A DNA stretch of 64,000 nucleotides from Sulfuricaulis limicola (GTDB lineage: Bacteria; Pseudomonadota; Gammaproteobacteria; Acidiferrobacterales; Sulfurifustaceae). The notes under the pieces were generated by a model. It did no database searches. It saw only the letters and a list, made by a program, of their open reading frames with translations, and was not told where the DNA came from. Positions 22,155 to 31,398 of this stretch are shown one piece after another. Both the position numbers and the translations under genes were made by a program. Each line of letters opens with the position of its first letter. The stretch's first letter is position 1. The stretch spans positions 2,800,673 to 2,864,672 of the forward strand of contig NZ_AP014879.1 in assembly GCF_002355735.1 (NCBI RefSeq), written 5' to 3'.

Positions 22155-24917
22155 TCAGTGCGCCTCGTCCCAATTGCCGCCCACGCCGATATCCACCACC
22201 AATGGTACGGACAACGTCGCCACGCCGCTCATGGCGGCGCGCACATGTTTGCGCGCGGTGTCGACGGCCGTTTCCGCCACCTCGAACACCAGCTCATCGT
22301 GAACCTGCATGATCATGCGGATGTCGAGGCCGGATCGCGGAATCCATGCGTCCACCACGATCATGGCGCGCTTGATGAGGTCCGCCGCCGTGCCCTGCAT
22401 CGGCGCGTTGATCGCAGCGCGCTCGGCGGCCTGGCGGCGGTTCATGTTGGCGGCATTGATCTCGGCGGTGTGCAGGCGCCGCCCGAACAGCGTCTCGACG
22501 TAGCCCTGGCGGCGCGCGGTCTCGCGCGTGCGCTCCATGAACTCGCGCACGCCGGGGTAGCGCGCGAAATAGCGCTCGACATATTCCTGCGCCGCCACGC
22601 GTTCGATGCGCAGTTGCTTCGCCAGACCGAAGGCCGACATGCCGTAGATCAATCCGAAATTGATGGCCTTGGCGGCGCGGCGCATGTCATCGCTCACGAG
22701 ATCCGGCGCCACGCCGAATACCTCGGCGGCGGTGGCGCGATGCACGTCCATGTTGTTGGCAAAGGCATGAATCAGCCCCTTGTCGCCCGAGAGATGCGCC
22801 ATGATGCGCAGCTCGATCTGCGAGTAGTCGGCCGACATGATCCGGTACCCGGGCGCGGCGATGAAGGCCTGGCGGATGCGCCGCCCCTCGGCGGTGCGCA
22901 CCGGGATGTTTTGCAGATTCGGATCGGTCGAGGACAGCCGCCCGGTCGCTGCCACCGCCTGGTGATACGAGGTGTGCACGCGCCCGGTTTTCGGATCGAT
23001 CATCTCCGGCAGCTTGTCGGTGTAGGTAGACTTGAGCTTGGCCAGGCTGCGGTAGTCGAGAATCAGCTGCGGCAGCGGATAGTCCAGCGCCAGTTCCTGC
23101 AACACCTCTTCCGCCGTGGACGGCTGGCCGGTGGGGGTTTTCTTGAGCACCGGCAGCTTGTGCTTGTCGTACAGCACTTCCTGGATCTGCTTGGGCGAGC
23201 CCATGTTGAACGGCTGACCGGCAAGTTTGTAGGCCTCGGTCTCGAGCTCGAGCAGACGCTTGCCCAGCTCGTGGCTTTGCGCGCGCAACATGGCGACGTC
23301 GATGAGCACGCCGTGGCGTTCCATGCGCGCCAGCACCGGCACCAGCGGCATTTCGATCTCGTCGAACAGCTTCACCAGCGTCGGCGTTTCCTTCAGCCGC
23401 GGCCACAGGTGCTGGTGCAGGCGGAAAGTAATATCGGCATCCTCGGCGGCGTAGGCCGTGGCCGTATCCAGCGGCACCTCGCGGAAATTGATCTGGTGCT
23501 TGCCCTTGCCGGCGACCTCTTCGTATTTGACCGTCTTGTAGCCGAGGTACTTGAGCGCCAGCGAATCCATGTCGTGGCGCGAGGCGGTCGAATCCAGCAC
23601 GTAGGATTCGAGCATGGTGTCGTAGCGCATGCCCGCCAGCCGGATGTCGTAATTGGCCAGCACGCTCATGTCGTATTTGAAGTTCTGTCCGATTTTGGGA
23701 CGGCTTTCGTCTTCCAGCAGCGGTTTCAGTTTTTCCAGCACGGCGTCGCGGCCGAGCTGCTCCGGCGCGCCGGGATATTCATGCGCCAGCGGCACGTAGG
23801 CGCCCTCGCCCGCCCGATCGGTGAACGACACGCCGACGATCTCGGCCTGCATCGCGTCGAGGCTGGTGGTCTCGGTATCGAAGGCGAACAGTTTCGATTG
23901 CGCCAGCCGCGCCAGCCAGGCATCGAGCGCCGGCATGTCGGTGATCATCTGGTATTTCGCATTCGTCGTGGCCGGCGTGGCTGCCGCCGCGGGGGCGTTG
24001 GCGCCGCCCAGCTCCGCCAGCCACGACTTGAATTCCAGACGCGAAAACAATTCGCGCAGGCGCGCCGCGTCCGGCGCCGCGCGCCTGAGGTCGCCGGGCG
24101 CGAGCTTGAGGTCCACGTCGCATTTGATGGTGGCCAGCTGGCGCGCCATCGGCAGGTGGCCCAACGAGGCGCGCAGGCTCTCGCCGGCCTTGCCGGGCAC
24201 GTCATTCGCATGCGCCATGACCGCGTCGAGCGAGCCGTATTCCTGCAACCATTTGGCCGCGGTCTTGGGGCCGACGCCGGGCACGCCGGGGATGTTGTCG
24301 GAGGTATCACCCACGAGTGCGAGATAATCGATGATGCGTTCCGGCGGCACGCCGAATTTTTCAATCACGGCATCGCGGTCGCTCACGGCGTCCTTCATGG
24401 TGTCCACCAGTTGCACATGCCGGTCCACCAGCTGCGCCATGTCCTTGTCGCCGGTGGAGATCACGGCCTCGCGTCCCTCGGCGGCGGCGGCGCGCGCCAG
24501 CGTACCGATCACGTCATCGGCCTCCACGCCTTCGACCTGGATCAGCGGCAGGCCGAGGGCGCGCACGATGGCGTGGATCGGCTCGATCTGGATTGAAAGA
24601 TCGTCCGGCATCGGCGGGCGGTGCGCCTTGTACTCGGGGTAGATGTCGTCGCGGAAGGTCTTGCCCCTGGCGTCGAACACCACCGCCATGTATTCGGTGT
24701 CGTAGTCCGCGAGCAGGCGGCGCAGCATGTTGGTCACGCCGTAGACCGCGCCGGTAGGCTCGCCGCGCGAGTTGGCGAGCGCGGGCATGGCGTGGAAGGC
24801 GCGGTAGAGATAGGATGAGCCGTCCACCAGGACCAGTGGCCCGCCTTTCTTCCCGTCCGCCGACACCTTCGACGCCTTGTTCGCGGGTTTTTTCCTGTCT
24901 CCGGCCTTGGGGCTCAT
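22155..24917 (-). CDS. polA: DNA polymerase I
   Basis: 920 aa, full three-domain enzyme. The 5'-3' exonuclease/FEN domain (about 25-290) includes VLVDGSSYLYRAFHAMP and GVEADDVIGTLA. The 3'-5' proofreading domain (about 320-520) keeps the DEDD acids (FDTETTSLD in motif I; QNFKYDMSVL in motif II), so proofreading should be active. The polymerase domain (about 530-920) has SADYSQIELRIMAHLS (motif A), RRAAKAINFGLIYGMSAFGLA (motif B region) and MQVHDELVFEV (motif C). It fills gaps and removes RNA primers. An RNA candidate and terminator lie downstream; the LOG-family gene is divergent upstream. Confidence 0.97.
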   Translation of the reverse strand: MSPKAGDRKKPANKASKVSADGKKGGPLVLVDGSSYLYRAFHAMPALANSRGEPTGAVYGVTNMLRRLLADYDTEYMAVVFDARGKTFRDDIYPEYKAHRPPMPDDLSIQIEPIHAIVRALGLPLIQVEGVEADDVIGTLARAAAAEGREAVISTGDKDMAQLVDRHVQLVDTMKDAVSDRDAVIEKFGVPPERIIDYLALVGDTSDNIPGVPGVGPKTAAKWLQEYGSLDAVMAHANDVPGKAGESLRASLGHLPMARQLATIKCDVDLKLAPGDLRRAAPDAARLRELFSRLEFKSWLAELGGANAPAAAATPATTNAKYQMITDMPALDAWLARLAQSKLFAFDTETTSLDAMQAEIVGVSFTDRAGEGAYVPLAHEYPGAPEQLGRDAVLEKLKPLLEDESRPKIGQNFKYDMSVLANYDIRLAGMRYDTMLESYVLDSTASRHDMDSLALKYLGYKTVKYEEVAGKGKHQINFREVPLDTATAYAAEDADITFRLHQHLWPRLKETPTLVKLFDEIEMPLVPVLARMERHGVLIDVAMLRAQSHELGKRLLELETEAYKLAGQPFNMGSPKQIQEVLYDKHKLPVLKKTPTGQPSTAEEVLQELALDYPLPQLILDYRSLAKLKSTYTDKLPEMIDPKTGRVHTSYHQAVAATGRLSSTDPNLQNIPVRTAEGRRIRQAFIAAPGYRIMSADYSQIELRIMAHLSGDKGLIHAFANNMDVHRATAAEVFGVAPDLVSDDMRRAAKAINFGLIYGMSAFGLAKQLRIERVAAQEYVERYFARYPGVREFMERTRETARRQGYVETLFGRRLHTAEINAANMNRRQAAERAAINAPMQGTAADLIKRAMIVVDAWIPRSGLDIRMIMQVHDELVFEVAETAVDTARKHVRAAMSGVATLSVPLVVDIGVGGNWDEAH

Positions 24918-25050
24918 GGCAGGATCGGGGCTTCGACTGACCGAGCGATAATAATGTCCTTGGCTCCGTCATGGGCGCATTCCGGCACCACTTTTGTGCT
25001 AAAAATCATATATGAATCACGAGACATGCAAAGCGAGCAGGGCTACATAA

Positions 25051-25815
25051 ATGAATGATGGAAATCCCCAAGATAGAGAACCGCCGTACCCCAAACCCAA
25101 CGGAGTCGACTCCCAGTACCGCGTCGAGATCGCACCCTCGGGCACCATGTCGCGCGAATCCTGGAAGATCTTCCAGATCATGGCCGAGTTCGTCGCCGGC
25201 TATGAACAACTGGCCCAGATTCAACCCTCGGTCAGCATTTTCGGTTCCGCGCGCACATCACCGGGGCATCCCTATTATGCCCTGACCGAGGAGGTCGCAC
25301 GCAAACTTTCCGATGCCGGTTTCTCGGTGGTCAGCGGCGGCGGCCCGGGGCTGATGGAGGCCGCCAACAAGGGCGCCTACGCCGGCAAGTCCCCGAGCGT
25401 GGGCCTGAACATCCGCCTGCCGCACGAGCAGCACGCCAACCGCTACCAGAACATCACGCTCACGTTCCAGCACTTCTTCGCGCGCAAGGTGATGTTCGTC
25501 AAATACGCCAAGGCCTACATCGGCATGCCCGGCGGTTTTGGCACCCTCGACGAACTGGTCGAGGCGCTGACGCTGATCCAGACCGGCAAGACCACGCGCA
25601 TGCCCGTCATCCTGGTGCACGCGCCGTTCTGGTCCGGCCTGCTCGACTGGTTCAAGGGGACGCTGGTCCGCGAGGGTGTCATCGACAAGGACGACATGGA
25701 TCTCGTGACCGTGGTGAACACCGCCGACGAGGTACTGGACGTGATCTTCCGGTATTATGAGGAAACCGGTTTCGAGGCGTCGGAAGCGGAACAGGAAATC
25801 AAACTGAACCTTTAG
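25051..25815 (+). CDS. LOG-family Rossmann-fold protein (TIGR00730 type)
   Basis: 254 aa. Carries SIFGSARTSPGHPYY, the GGGPGLMEAANKGA nucleotide-binding loop (about 93-106) and the hallmark MPGGFGTLDELVEALTLIQ (about 160). Members cleave nucleoside 5'-monophosphates to a base and ribose phosphate (cytokinin-activating LOG enzymes), though many bacterial members were annotated as lysine decarboxylase by error. The N-terminal extension of about 40 residues marks the longer bacterial subgroup; its physiological substrate is not known. It is divergent from polA and starts an operon with the DUF2782 and membrane-protein genes (11-base gap). Confidence 0.88.
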   Translation: MNDGNPQDREPPYPKPNGVDSQYRVEIAPSGTMSRESWKIFQIMAEFVAGYEQLAQIQPSVSIFGSARTSPGHPYYALTEEVARKLSDAGFSVVSGGGPGLMEAANKGAYAGKSPSVGLNIRLPHEQHANRYQNITLTFQHFFARKVMFVKYAKAYIGMPGGFGTLDELVEALTLIQTGKTTRMPVILVHAPFWSGLLDWFKGTLVREGVIDKDDMDLVTVVNTADEVLDVIFRYYEETGFEASEAEQEIKLNL

Positions 25816-25825
25816 AGCACAAAAC

Positions 25826-26203
25826 ATGCGCCTTGCCTCTTTGCTCATTCTCGCGGTCCTGCTGGCGCCGGCGCTGGCGGCCGAGCCGGCGGCGAACGGG
25901 GTCAAAAAACCGGCCCCCGCCGCCAGTGTGCCGGCACCACCACCGCCGCCGGAAAACTACAACCCGCCGGCGGCCCCCGAACTGCCGGACGCCGGCCAGC
26001 CGGAACCGGAAGTGACCATCACCACCAAGGGCACGGAAATCCACGAGGAGTACCGGCTGAACGGACGGCTCTACATGATCAAAGTGGTTCCGAAGAAGGG
26101 CAAGCCTTATTACCTCATCGATCAGGAAGGCAGCGGGCAATTCCGCCGCAGCGACTTCGAATCGCGCATTGCCATTCCCACCTGGGTGATCAAGCGCTTC
26201 TGA
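25826..26203 (+). CDS. DUF2782 periplasmic protein
   Basis: 125 aa with a signal peptide (MRLASLLILAVLLAPALA-AEP), a Pro/Ala-rich linker (about 25-55) and then the DUF2782 domain: EYRLNGRLYMIKVVPKKGKP YYLIDQEGSG, ending in FESRIAIPTWVIKRF. The domain is small, beta-rich and restricted mainly to Gammaproteobacteria, where it is often next to polA, as in Pseudomonas. Function unknown. Its stop overlaps the next start by one base. Confidence 0.85.
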   Translation: MRLASLLILAVLLAPALAAEPAANGVKKPAPAASVPAPPPPPENYNPPAAPELPDAGQPEPEVTITTKGTEIHEEYRLNGRLYMIKVVPKKGKPYYLIDQEGSGQFRRSDFESRIAIPTWVIKRF

Positions 26204-27027
26204 TGTCCGCGCCGGCCGATGACAACGGCACGACAGGCTCCGGCCCCGCCCAGGCCGGAACCTGGATCGCCTGCGGCCAGCGCCTGGTGCGGCAGCAACC
26301 CTCCCTTTGGTACGGCATGGCGGCGGTGTATATCGTCCTCGGCTTCCTGCTGACGCTGATTCCCTTCATGGGCCACCTGCTGTTGATCCTGATCACGCCC
26401 ATGCTGCTCGCCGGCGTGATCTGGGGCCGCGCGCACCCGAATCCCGCGGAACCGGAATCGGCGCCGCCGCTTTCCTCCGCCCAGGCCCTGTTGCAGACCT
26501 GGGTCGCCCAACCGACGCAGGAATTGCTGCGCATCTTCAGCCACGAGGGCAGGCTGTTCGGCGCGGTGCTGCTCGGCATCGTCACCCTCGGACTGGTGAT
26601 GGCGGTAAAGATCGTCGGCTACCTGCTTATCGGCGGATCGATGATCTCCGGCCTGACGGCGGACTTGGCCGGCGGCACGCCGTTCATCACGTTCGCGGGC
26701 ATGGTGCTGGTCGCGGGCCTGTCGGTGCTGCTCGGCATGGCGCTGCTTTACAGCGTGCCGCTCACGGTGCTGGGCAACCGTCAGCCGCTGGACGCAATTG
26801 CCGAAAGTTTTTCCGCCTGCCGTGAACATGCCAGACCCCTGCTGATTCTGGTCGCGCCGTTTTTCCTGGTCTATGTCGTCATCCTGGTGGCGTTCGCCAA
26901 CTCCCACTGGCTGGGTTACCTGCTGACGGTCAGCATCGGCCTGCTGGCGCTGCCATTGTTCATCGCCGCGGTTTATTGCAGTTATCTCGCGCTGTTCCCG
27001 CCGGACCCTTCCAGCCCGCGGCGGTAA
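26203..27027 (+). CDS. Multi-pass inner-membrane protein, BPSS1780-like
   Basis: 274 aa with about six hydrophobic segments (roughly 40-72, 120-145, 150-165, 175-195, 225-245 and 250-270) and an N-terminal cytoplasmic stretch beginning MSAPADDNGTTGSG. The motif GNRQPLDAIAESFSACREHARPL between segments 4 and 5 is the conserved loop of the BPSS1780 group of membrane proteins, whose role is unknown. The ATG at 26203 overlaps the preceding stop. Third gene of the polA-divergent operon. Confidence 0.72.
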   Translation: MSAPADDNGTTGSGPAQAGTWIACGQRLVRQQPSLWYGMAAVYIVLGFLLTLIPFMGHLLLILITPMLLAGVIWGRAHPNPAEPESAPPLSSAQALLQTWVAQPTQELLRIFSHEGRLFGAVLLGIVTLGLVMAVKIVGYLLIGGSMISGLTADLAGGTPFITFAGMVLVAGLSVLLGMALLYSVPLTVLGNRQPLDAIAESFSACREHARPLLILVAPFFLVYVVILVAFANSHWLGYLLTVSIGLLALPLFIAAVYCSYLALFPPDPSSPRR

Positions 27028-27058
27028 TTCCGCCACCGGCCCGGTACAATGCCGGACG

Positions 27059-28015
27059 ATGCGTGTACGCGTCTATCATGGCAAGGCATTGGCCGCCTAT
27101 GGTTTCGGCCACGGTCATCCCTTCGGCCCCGACCGTCTCGGCGCCTTCTGGCAGGAAATGACCCGGCGCGGCCTCGACTGGCAATGCGACGTCGGCACGC
27201 CGGTCTCCTGCACCGAGGAAGATCTCGCGCTGTTTCATACCGCCGATTACATCGCGCGCGTCAAACGTCAGTCACAGACCGGCGAGGGATATCTCGACTT
27301 CGGCGACACCCCTGCCTTCCCCGGCGTATTCGAGGCGGCTTCCGTGGTGGTGGGTTCGGTGCTGGACGGGCTCAAGCATATTCTCGCGGGTGACTGCCGG
27401 CGCGTGTTCGTGCCCATCGCCGGGCTGCATCACGCGCGCCGTGACGGCGCCGCCGGCTTCTGCGTGTTCAACGACATCGGCGTGCTCATCGAGGCGCTGC
27501 GCCGGCGCCACGGCATCCGGCGCGTGGCCTACGTCGACATCGACGCGCATCACGGCGACGGCGTGTTCTACGGTTTCGAGGACGATCCTGATCTGATCTT
27601 CGCCGACATCCACGAGGACGGGCGCTATCTCTATCCCGGCACCGGCGCCGCCGCCGAAACCGGCACCGGCAAGGCACAAGGAACCAAACTCAACATCCCG
27701 ATGGAGCCCGGCGCGGACGATGCCGCGTTTCTGCGGGTGTGGCCGCGAGTGGAGGAATTCGTGCGCGCGGGAAAACCCGAATTCATCATCCTGCAAGCCG
27801 GCGCCGACAGCCTCGCCGGCGACCCGATCACGCACCTGCGCTACACCCCCGCGGCCCACGCGCACGCGGCGGCGCGCCTGTGCGCGCTGGCCGATGAACT
27901 GTGCCAGGGAAGAATTATCGCCACCGGGGGCGGGGGCTACGACCGCCCCAACCTGGCGCGCGCGTGGTGCGCCGTGGTCGACGCCATGCTCCACGCGGGC
28001 GTGAAAACCCCCTAG
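27059..28015 (+). CDS. Histone-deacetylase-family (AcuC/acetylpolyamine-amidohydrolase-like) Zn hydrolase
   Basis: 318 aa arginase/deacetylase fold. Active-site residues are intact: tandem His H124-H125 in AGLHHARRDGAAGFC, the zinc ligands D162 and H164 in VDIDAHHGDGVFYG, the third ligand in QAGADSLAGDP, and the catalytic Tyr in the glycine loop GGGGYDRPNLAR. It probably deacetylates a small amide (acetylpolyamine) or acetyl-lysine proteins such as acetyl-CoA synthetase; the substrate cannot be read from the sequence. It converges with the M48 gene: both stop codons lie in one 13-base palindrome CTAGCCGGGCTAG (28012-28024). Confidence 0.9.
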   Translation: MRVRVYHGKALAAYGFGHGHPFGPDRLGAFWQEMTRRGLDWQCDVGTPVSCTEEDLALFHTADYIARVKRQSQTGEGYLDFGDTPAFPGVFEAASVVVGSVLDGLKHILAGDCRRVFVPIAGLHHARRDGAAGFCVFNDIGVLIEALRRRHGIRRVAYVDIDAHHGDGVFYGFEDDPDLIFADIHEDGRYLYPGTGAAAETGTGKAQGTKLNIPMEPGADDAAFLRVWPRVEEFVRAGKPEFIILQAGADSLAGDPITHLRYTPAAHAHAAARLCALADELCQGRIIATGGGGYDRPNLARAWCAVVDAMLHAGVKTP

Positions 28016-28020
28016 CCGGG

Positions 28021-29226
28021 CTAGCGGCAATCCGGCGGAAGATATTTGGGCGGAAGTTCCTCGCCGTCACATTTCCAGTAAATGCGCTGGTCCTTCACGT
28101 ACGGCTGGTAGACGATGCTTTTATCCGTCACCGGACCACGGGCGAAGGTCACGACGACCATACCACCTTCCTGAATCCGGATGGATTTGATGTCCGGACC
28201 GAAGGCGCCGGTCTCGGGGAGGCCAATGGCCTCGTTGCTGCCCGGCCATCCCTGGTTTTTTACCGCGTAGTCGACCACGGCGGCCTTGCTTTGCTGGATG
28301 TGGGGCACCGTGCCCATGATGCCGGCGCGCGTCACGTAATCCTGGTAGGCCGGAATCGCTATCGCCGCCAGAATGCCGATGATGGCGACAAAAACCAGCA
28401 CCGACGCACCGCCGCCACCGACTCCCAGACGCGGCACGAACAGCGCAAAAAAGAACGCCAGGCCGCTGCGGCTCGGCATCGCCGCCTTCTGCTTGGCGAT
28501 CAGCGCGTTCAGCATCGCCATGCGTTTGACGAGCCACGGATAATCGCTGACCAGCTCATGGAATGACATCCAGAAGCCGGAGCTTTCCCTGGTCTGGCCG
28601 GCATAGTTTTCCTTGCTCAGGATGCGCCAGCGCCGTCCGCCCGCGGCCAGCGCGGCCAGGCCGGTGGTGGCGTCCTGCGGGTTCTCGCAGCAGGCGAGAC
28701 CGTAACGGTCGCAGGTATATTCGCGCGCGCGGGAATAGGCCGCGCCGAGCAGGGGCAGCAGCAGCGCCGGGGCCAGCAGCGGCCCCCACAGCAGATGCTT
28801 GCGGTGGATGTGACCCATCTCATGGCCGATATAAAAATTCACCGCGCCGGGCTGAGCCTCGAAAGCATCCACCACGTCCGAGAACAACACCACGAAATCA
28901 CGACCGAGGAAGCGCGTCGCCAAAGCATTGAAGGCGCCGTCGGCATGCAGCAGGTATACGTCCGGCACGTTTTTCATGCCGAGCTTGCTGCTGCACGCGG
29001 CCACCCGCTGCTGCAGGTCCGGAAATTGCTGCGGCGTGATCTTGACCGCCGTGCCGCGGATATAGGAGATGAACGCGGACTGGGCGAACAGGTAAAAAAC
29101 AAAAAACATCAAGACATACATCAGGGCGATGCCCATGGTGGCGCCGATCAGCACCAGCCAGAACACGGCCGAGATCAGGACGGCAATTCCGAACAACACT
29201 TTTTCCTTCCGATAGATCAGATCCAT
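28021..29226 (-). CDS. M48 metallopeptidase fused to a type IV pilin-like C-terminal domain
   Basis: 401 aa. Starts at the ATG at 29226 with AAGGATAACC upstream (a longer frame to 29283 lacks a site). Two membrane segments (about 10-52) precede the peptidase domain with zinc motif HEMGH (135-139) and the third-ligand motif REYTCDRYG (E169). At 275-296 an alanine/isoleucine-rich helix ILVFVAIIGILAAIAIPAYQ-like segment is followed by QDYVTRAGIMGT and about 100 residues ending CDGEELPPKYLPPDCR. This is very similar to the N-terminal helix and globular part of PilA-like pilins, but it is internal and lacks the Gly/Phe prepilin site. Membrane-anchored protein quality control is the family role; the job of the pilin part is unknown. 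Confidence 0.85.
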   Translation of the reverse strand: MDLIYRKEKVLFGIAVLISAVFWLVLIGATMGIALMYVLMFFVFYLFAQSAFISYIRGTAVKITPQQFPDLQQRVAACSSKLGMKNVPDVYLLHADGAFNALATRFLGRDFVVLFSDVVDAFEAQPGAVNFYIGHEMGHIHRKHLLWGPLLAPALLLPLLGAAYSRAREYTCDRYGLACCENPQDATTGLAALAAGGRRWRILSKENYAGQTRESSGFWMSFHELVSDYPWLVKRMAMLNALIAKQKAAMPSRSGLAFFFALFVPRLGVGGGGASVLVFVAIIGILAAIAIPAYQDYVTRAGIMGTVPHIQQSKAAVVDYAVKNQGWPGSNEAIGLPETGAFGPDIKSIRIQEGGMVVVTFARGPVTDKSIVYQPYVKDQRIYWKCDGEELPPKYLPPDCR

Positions 29227-29441
29227 GGTTATCCTTACTTTTTTGGGGACAATGGATATATAGGCCAGGATCCGGGGGTCCACCAGTCGCCGGCACTCTA
29301 GATTTCGAAAAACGGCCTGAAATATGGCCTTTTCTGAGTGCTCCGTCCGGGGGAGCCGCGCCTCGCGGGCATGGCGTTCAGGACGATTTTGTCGCCCGCA
29401 CGGTTGCCGGTAGGCTGCGCCAGTTCAACAAAAAATAATTC

Positions 29442-29981
29442 ATGAAATTCTGGATCAACATTGCCCAGGCCATCGACGCCACCAACGAAACCGTCGGCCG
29501 CGCGGTGCTGTGGCTGGTGGGCGCGGCCACGCTGATCTCGGCGCTGAACGCGCTGGCGCGTTACGGCCTGGGGCGCTCGTCCAACGCCTGGCTGGAAATC
29601 CAGTGGTACCTGTTCGGCGCCATCATTCTTTTGGCCGCCGGCTACACCCTCAAGCACAACGGCCACGTACGCATCGACATCATCTACGGGCGCTTCTCAG
29701 CGCGCGTGCAGGCGTGGATTGATCTGCTGGGGACTCTATTTTTCCTGCTGCCGCTGTGCGGGTTGATAGTGTGGCTCGCCTGGCCCGGCTTCGTGGATTC
29801 TTTCGTGAGCGGCGAGACCTCGCCGGACGCCGGCGGACTGATCCGCTGGCCGGTGCGCTTGCTCATTCCGCTCGGCTTCGCGCTGCTCGGTTTGCAGGGC
29901 GTGGCCGAGATCATCAAGCGCATCGCTTTCCTGCGCGGGGAAGGAAAACTCACGCACGAGCAGCCGCGGGAGGACGTATGA
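29442..29981 (+). CDS. TRAP transporter small permease (DctQ family)
   Basis: 179 aa, four membrane segments (about 18-40, 50-70, 90-113, 135-158), with family features LWLVGAATLISALNALARY and WYLFGAIILLAAGYTLKHNGHVRIDI. It is the Q subunit of a tripartite ATP-independent periplasmic transporter, which uses a Na+ or H+ gradient to import an organic acid handed over by a binding protein. Its TGA overlaps the large permease start (ATGA at 29978). The binding-protein gene is not adjacent; the likely partner is at 32951-34024 on the other strand. Confidence 0.92.
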   Translation: MKFWINIAQAIDATNETVGRAVLWLVGAATLISALNALARYGLGRSSNAWLEIQWYLFGAIILLAAGYTLKHNGHVRIDIIYGRFSARVQAWIDLLGTLFFLLPLCGLIVWLAWPGFVDSFVSGETSPDAGGLIRWPVRLLIPLGFALLGLQGVAEIIKRIAFLRGEGKLTHEQPREDV

Positions 29982-31375
29982 CCTTCGCGGTGATGGCGCC
30001 GCTCATGTTCGCCGGGCTGGTGCTGTTCCTGCTGCTCGGCTATCCGGTGGCGTTCGCGCTCGCGGCCAACGGATTGCTGTTCGCCTTCATTGGCATCCAG
30101 TCGGGTTTCTTCGATCTGAGCCTCATGCAGGCCTTGCCCGAGCGCGTCTACGGCATCGTCTCCAACCCGACGCTGCTCGCGATTCCCTTCTTCACCTTCA
30201 TGGGCCTGATTCTCGAGCGCAGCGGCATGGCGGAAGAGCTGCTCGACACCGTGGGCCAACTGTTCGGGCGCGTGCGCGGCGGGCTCGCCTTCGCCGTGGT
30301 GTTCGTCGGCGCGCTGCTGGCCGCCACCACCGGCGTGATGGCGGCCACGGTCATCGCCATGGGCCTGATCTCGCTGCCGATCATGCTGCGCTACGGTTAC
30401 GACAAGCGCCTCGCCAGCGGCGTGATCACCGCCTCCGGCACGCTGGCGCAGATCGTGCCGCCGTCGATCGTGCTGATCGTGCTGGCCGACCAGCTCGGCG
30501 CCTCGGTCGGTGACATGTACACCGGCGCGCTGGCCCCGGCGCTGATGCTGGCCGGGCTGTATCTCTGCTATGTCCTCGGCGTCACGCTGGTGAAGCCGCA
30601 TGCCGCCCCGGCCCTGCCGCCGCAGGCGCGCACCCTGCGCGGGGCGGCGCTGGCAAGGCGCGTGGGGATCACGCTGATCCCGCCGCTGGTGCTGATTTTC
30701 CTGGTGCTGGGCACCATTTTTCTCGGCATCGCCACCCCCACCGAGGGTGGCGCGCTCGGCGCGGCCGGGGCCGTGGCGTTGGCGGCGCTGCGCAGGCGGC
30801 TGACGCTGGACGTGGCGAAACAGGCCATGGACTCGACCGCGCGCCTGACCAGCTTCGTGATTTTCATTCTCATCGGCTCGACCGTGTTCAGCCTGGTGTT
30901 CCGCGGCGTGGACGGCGACCTGTGGGTCGAGAGCCTGCTGACGCAACTGCCCGGCGGCGCGATCGGCTTTCTGATTGTCGTGAACCTGCTGGTATTCGGG
31001 CTGGCGTTCTTCCTCGACTTCTTCGAGATCGCCTTCATCGTGGTGCCGCTGCTGGCGCCGGTCGCGGCCAAGCTCGGCATCGACCCGATCTGGTTCGGCG
31101 TGCTGCTCGGCATCAATATGCAGACCTCGTTCCTGCACCCGCCGTTCGGCTTCGCGCTGTTTTATCTGCGCAGCGTCGCGCCCAAATCCATCCGCACCGC
31201 CGACATCTACTGGGGCGCGGTGCCGTTCGTGCTGTTGCAGGTGTTAATGGTGGCGATCGTGATTATCTTTCCGCAGATCGTGGGCCATGCGCCCATCGCT
31301 CCGGAAAGCCAGATCATGGAGGTACCGCTGGAGGTCGATCCCGACGCCGGCTTCCTGCCGCCGGAGTGGCGATAA
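29978..31375 (+). CDS. TRAP transporter large permease (DctM family)
   Basis: 465 aa, about twelve membrane segments, the transport channel of the TRAP system. Conserved family stretches: LLGYPVAFALAANGLLFAFIG, IPFFTFMGLILERSGMAEEL, AATTGVMAATVIAMGLISLP, SGTLAQIVPPSIVLIVLADQ and NMQTSFLHPPFGFALFYLR. The start at 29978 is fixed by the overlap with the small permease and gives the usual length. The substrate is not determined; the TAXI/DctP-type binding protein at 32951 resembles those for alpha-keto acids. Confidence 0.94.
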   Translation: MTFAVMAPLMFAGLVLFLLLGYPVAFALAANGLLFAFIGIQSGFFDLSLMQALPERVYGIVSNPTLLAIPFFTFMGLILERSGMAEELLDTVGQLFGRVRGGLAFAVVFVGALLAATTGVMAATVIAMGLISLPIMLRYGYDKRLASGVITASGTLAQIVPPSIVLIVLADQLGASVGDMYTGALAPALMLAGLYLCYVLGVTLVKPHAAPALPPQARTLRGAALARRVGITLIPPLVLIFLVLGTIFLGIATPTEGGALGAAGAVALAALRRRLTLDVAKQAMDSTARLTSFVIFILIGSTVFSLVFRGVDGDLWVESLLTQLPGGAIGFLIVVNLLVFGLAFFLDFFEIAFIVVPLLAPVAAKLGIDPIWFGVLLGINMQTSFLHPPFGFALFYLRSVAPKSIRTADIYWGAVPFVLLQVLMVAIVIIFPQIVGHAPIAPESQIMEVPLEVDPDAGFLPPEWR

Positions 31376-31398
31376 GGGCTCGATTCAGAGCGAAGCAA

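Noticed and set aside
21798..24596. Very long open frame on the plus strand opposite polA, also similar long frames opposite fadE (3874-6204) and glmS/uvrD (36119-38164)
   Set aside because: High GC content and strong third-position bias of the real genes open long antisense frames; the translations are His/Arg/Gly-rich low-complexity without domains, start in repeats, and lack ribosome-binding sites.
25051..25815. Lysine decarboxylase
   Set aside because: The GGGPG and PGGxGT motifs define the LOG phosphoribohydrolase family; the old decarboxylase label is a known misannotation.
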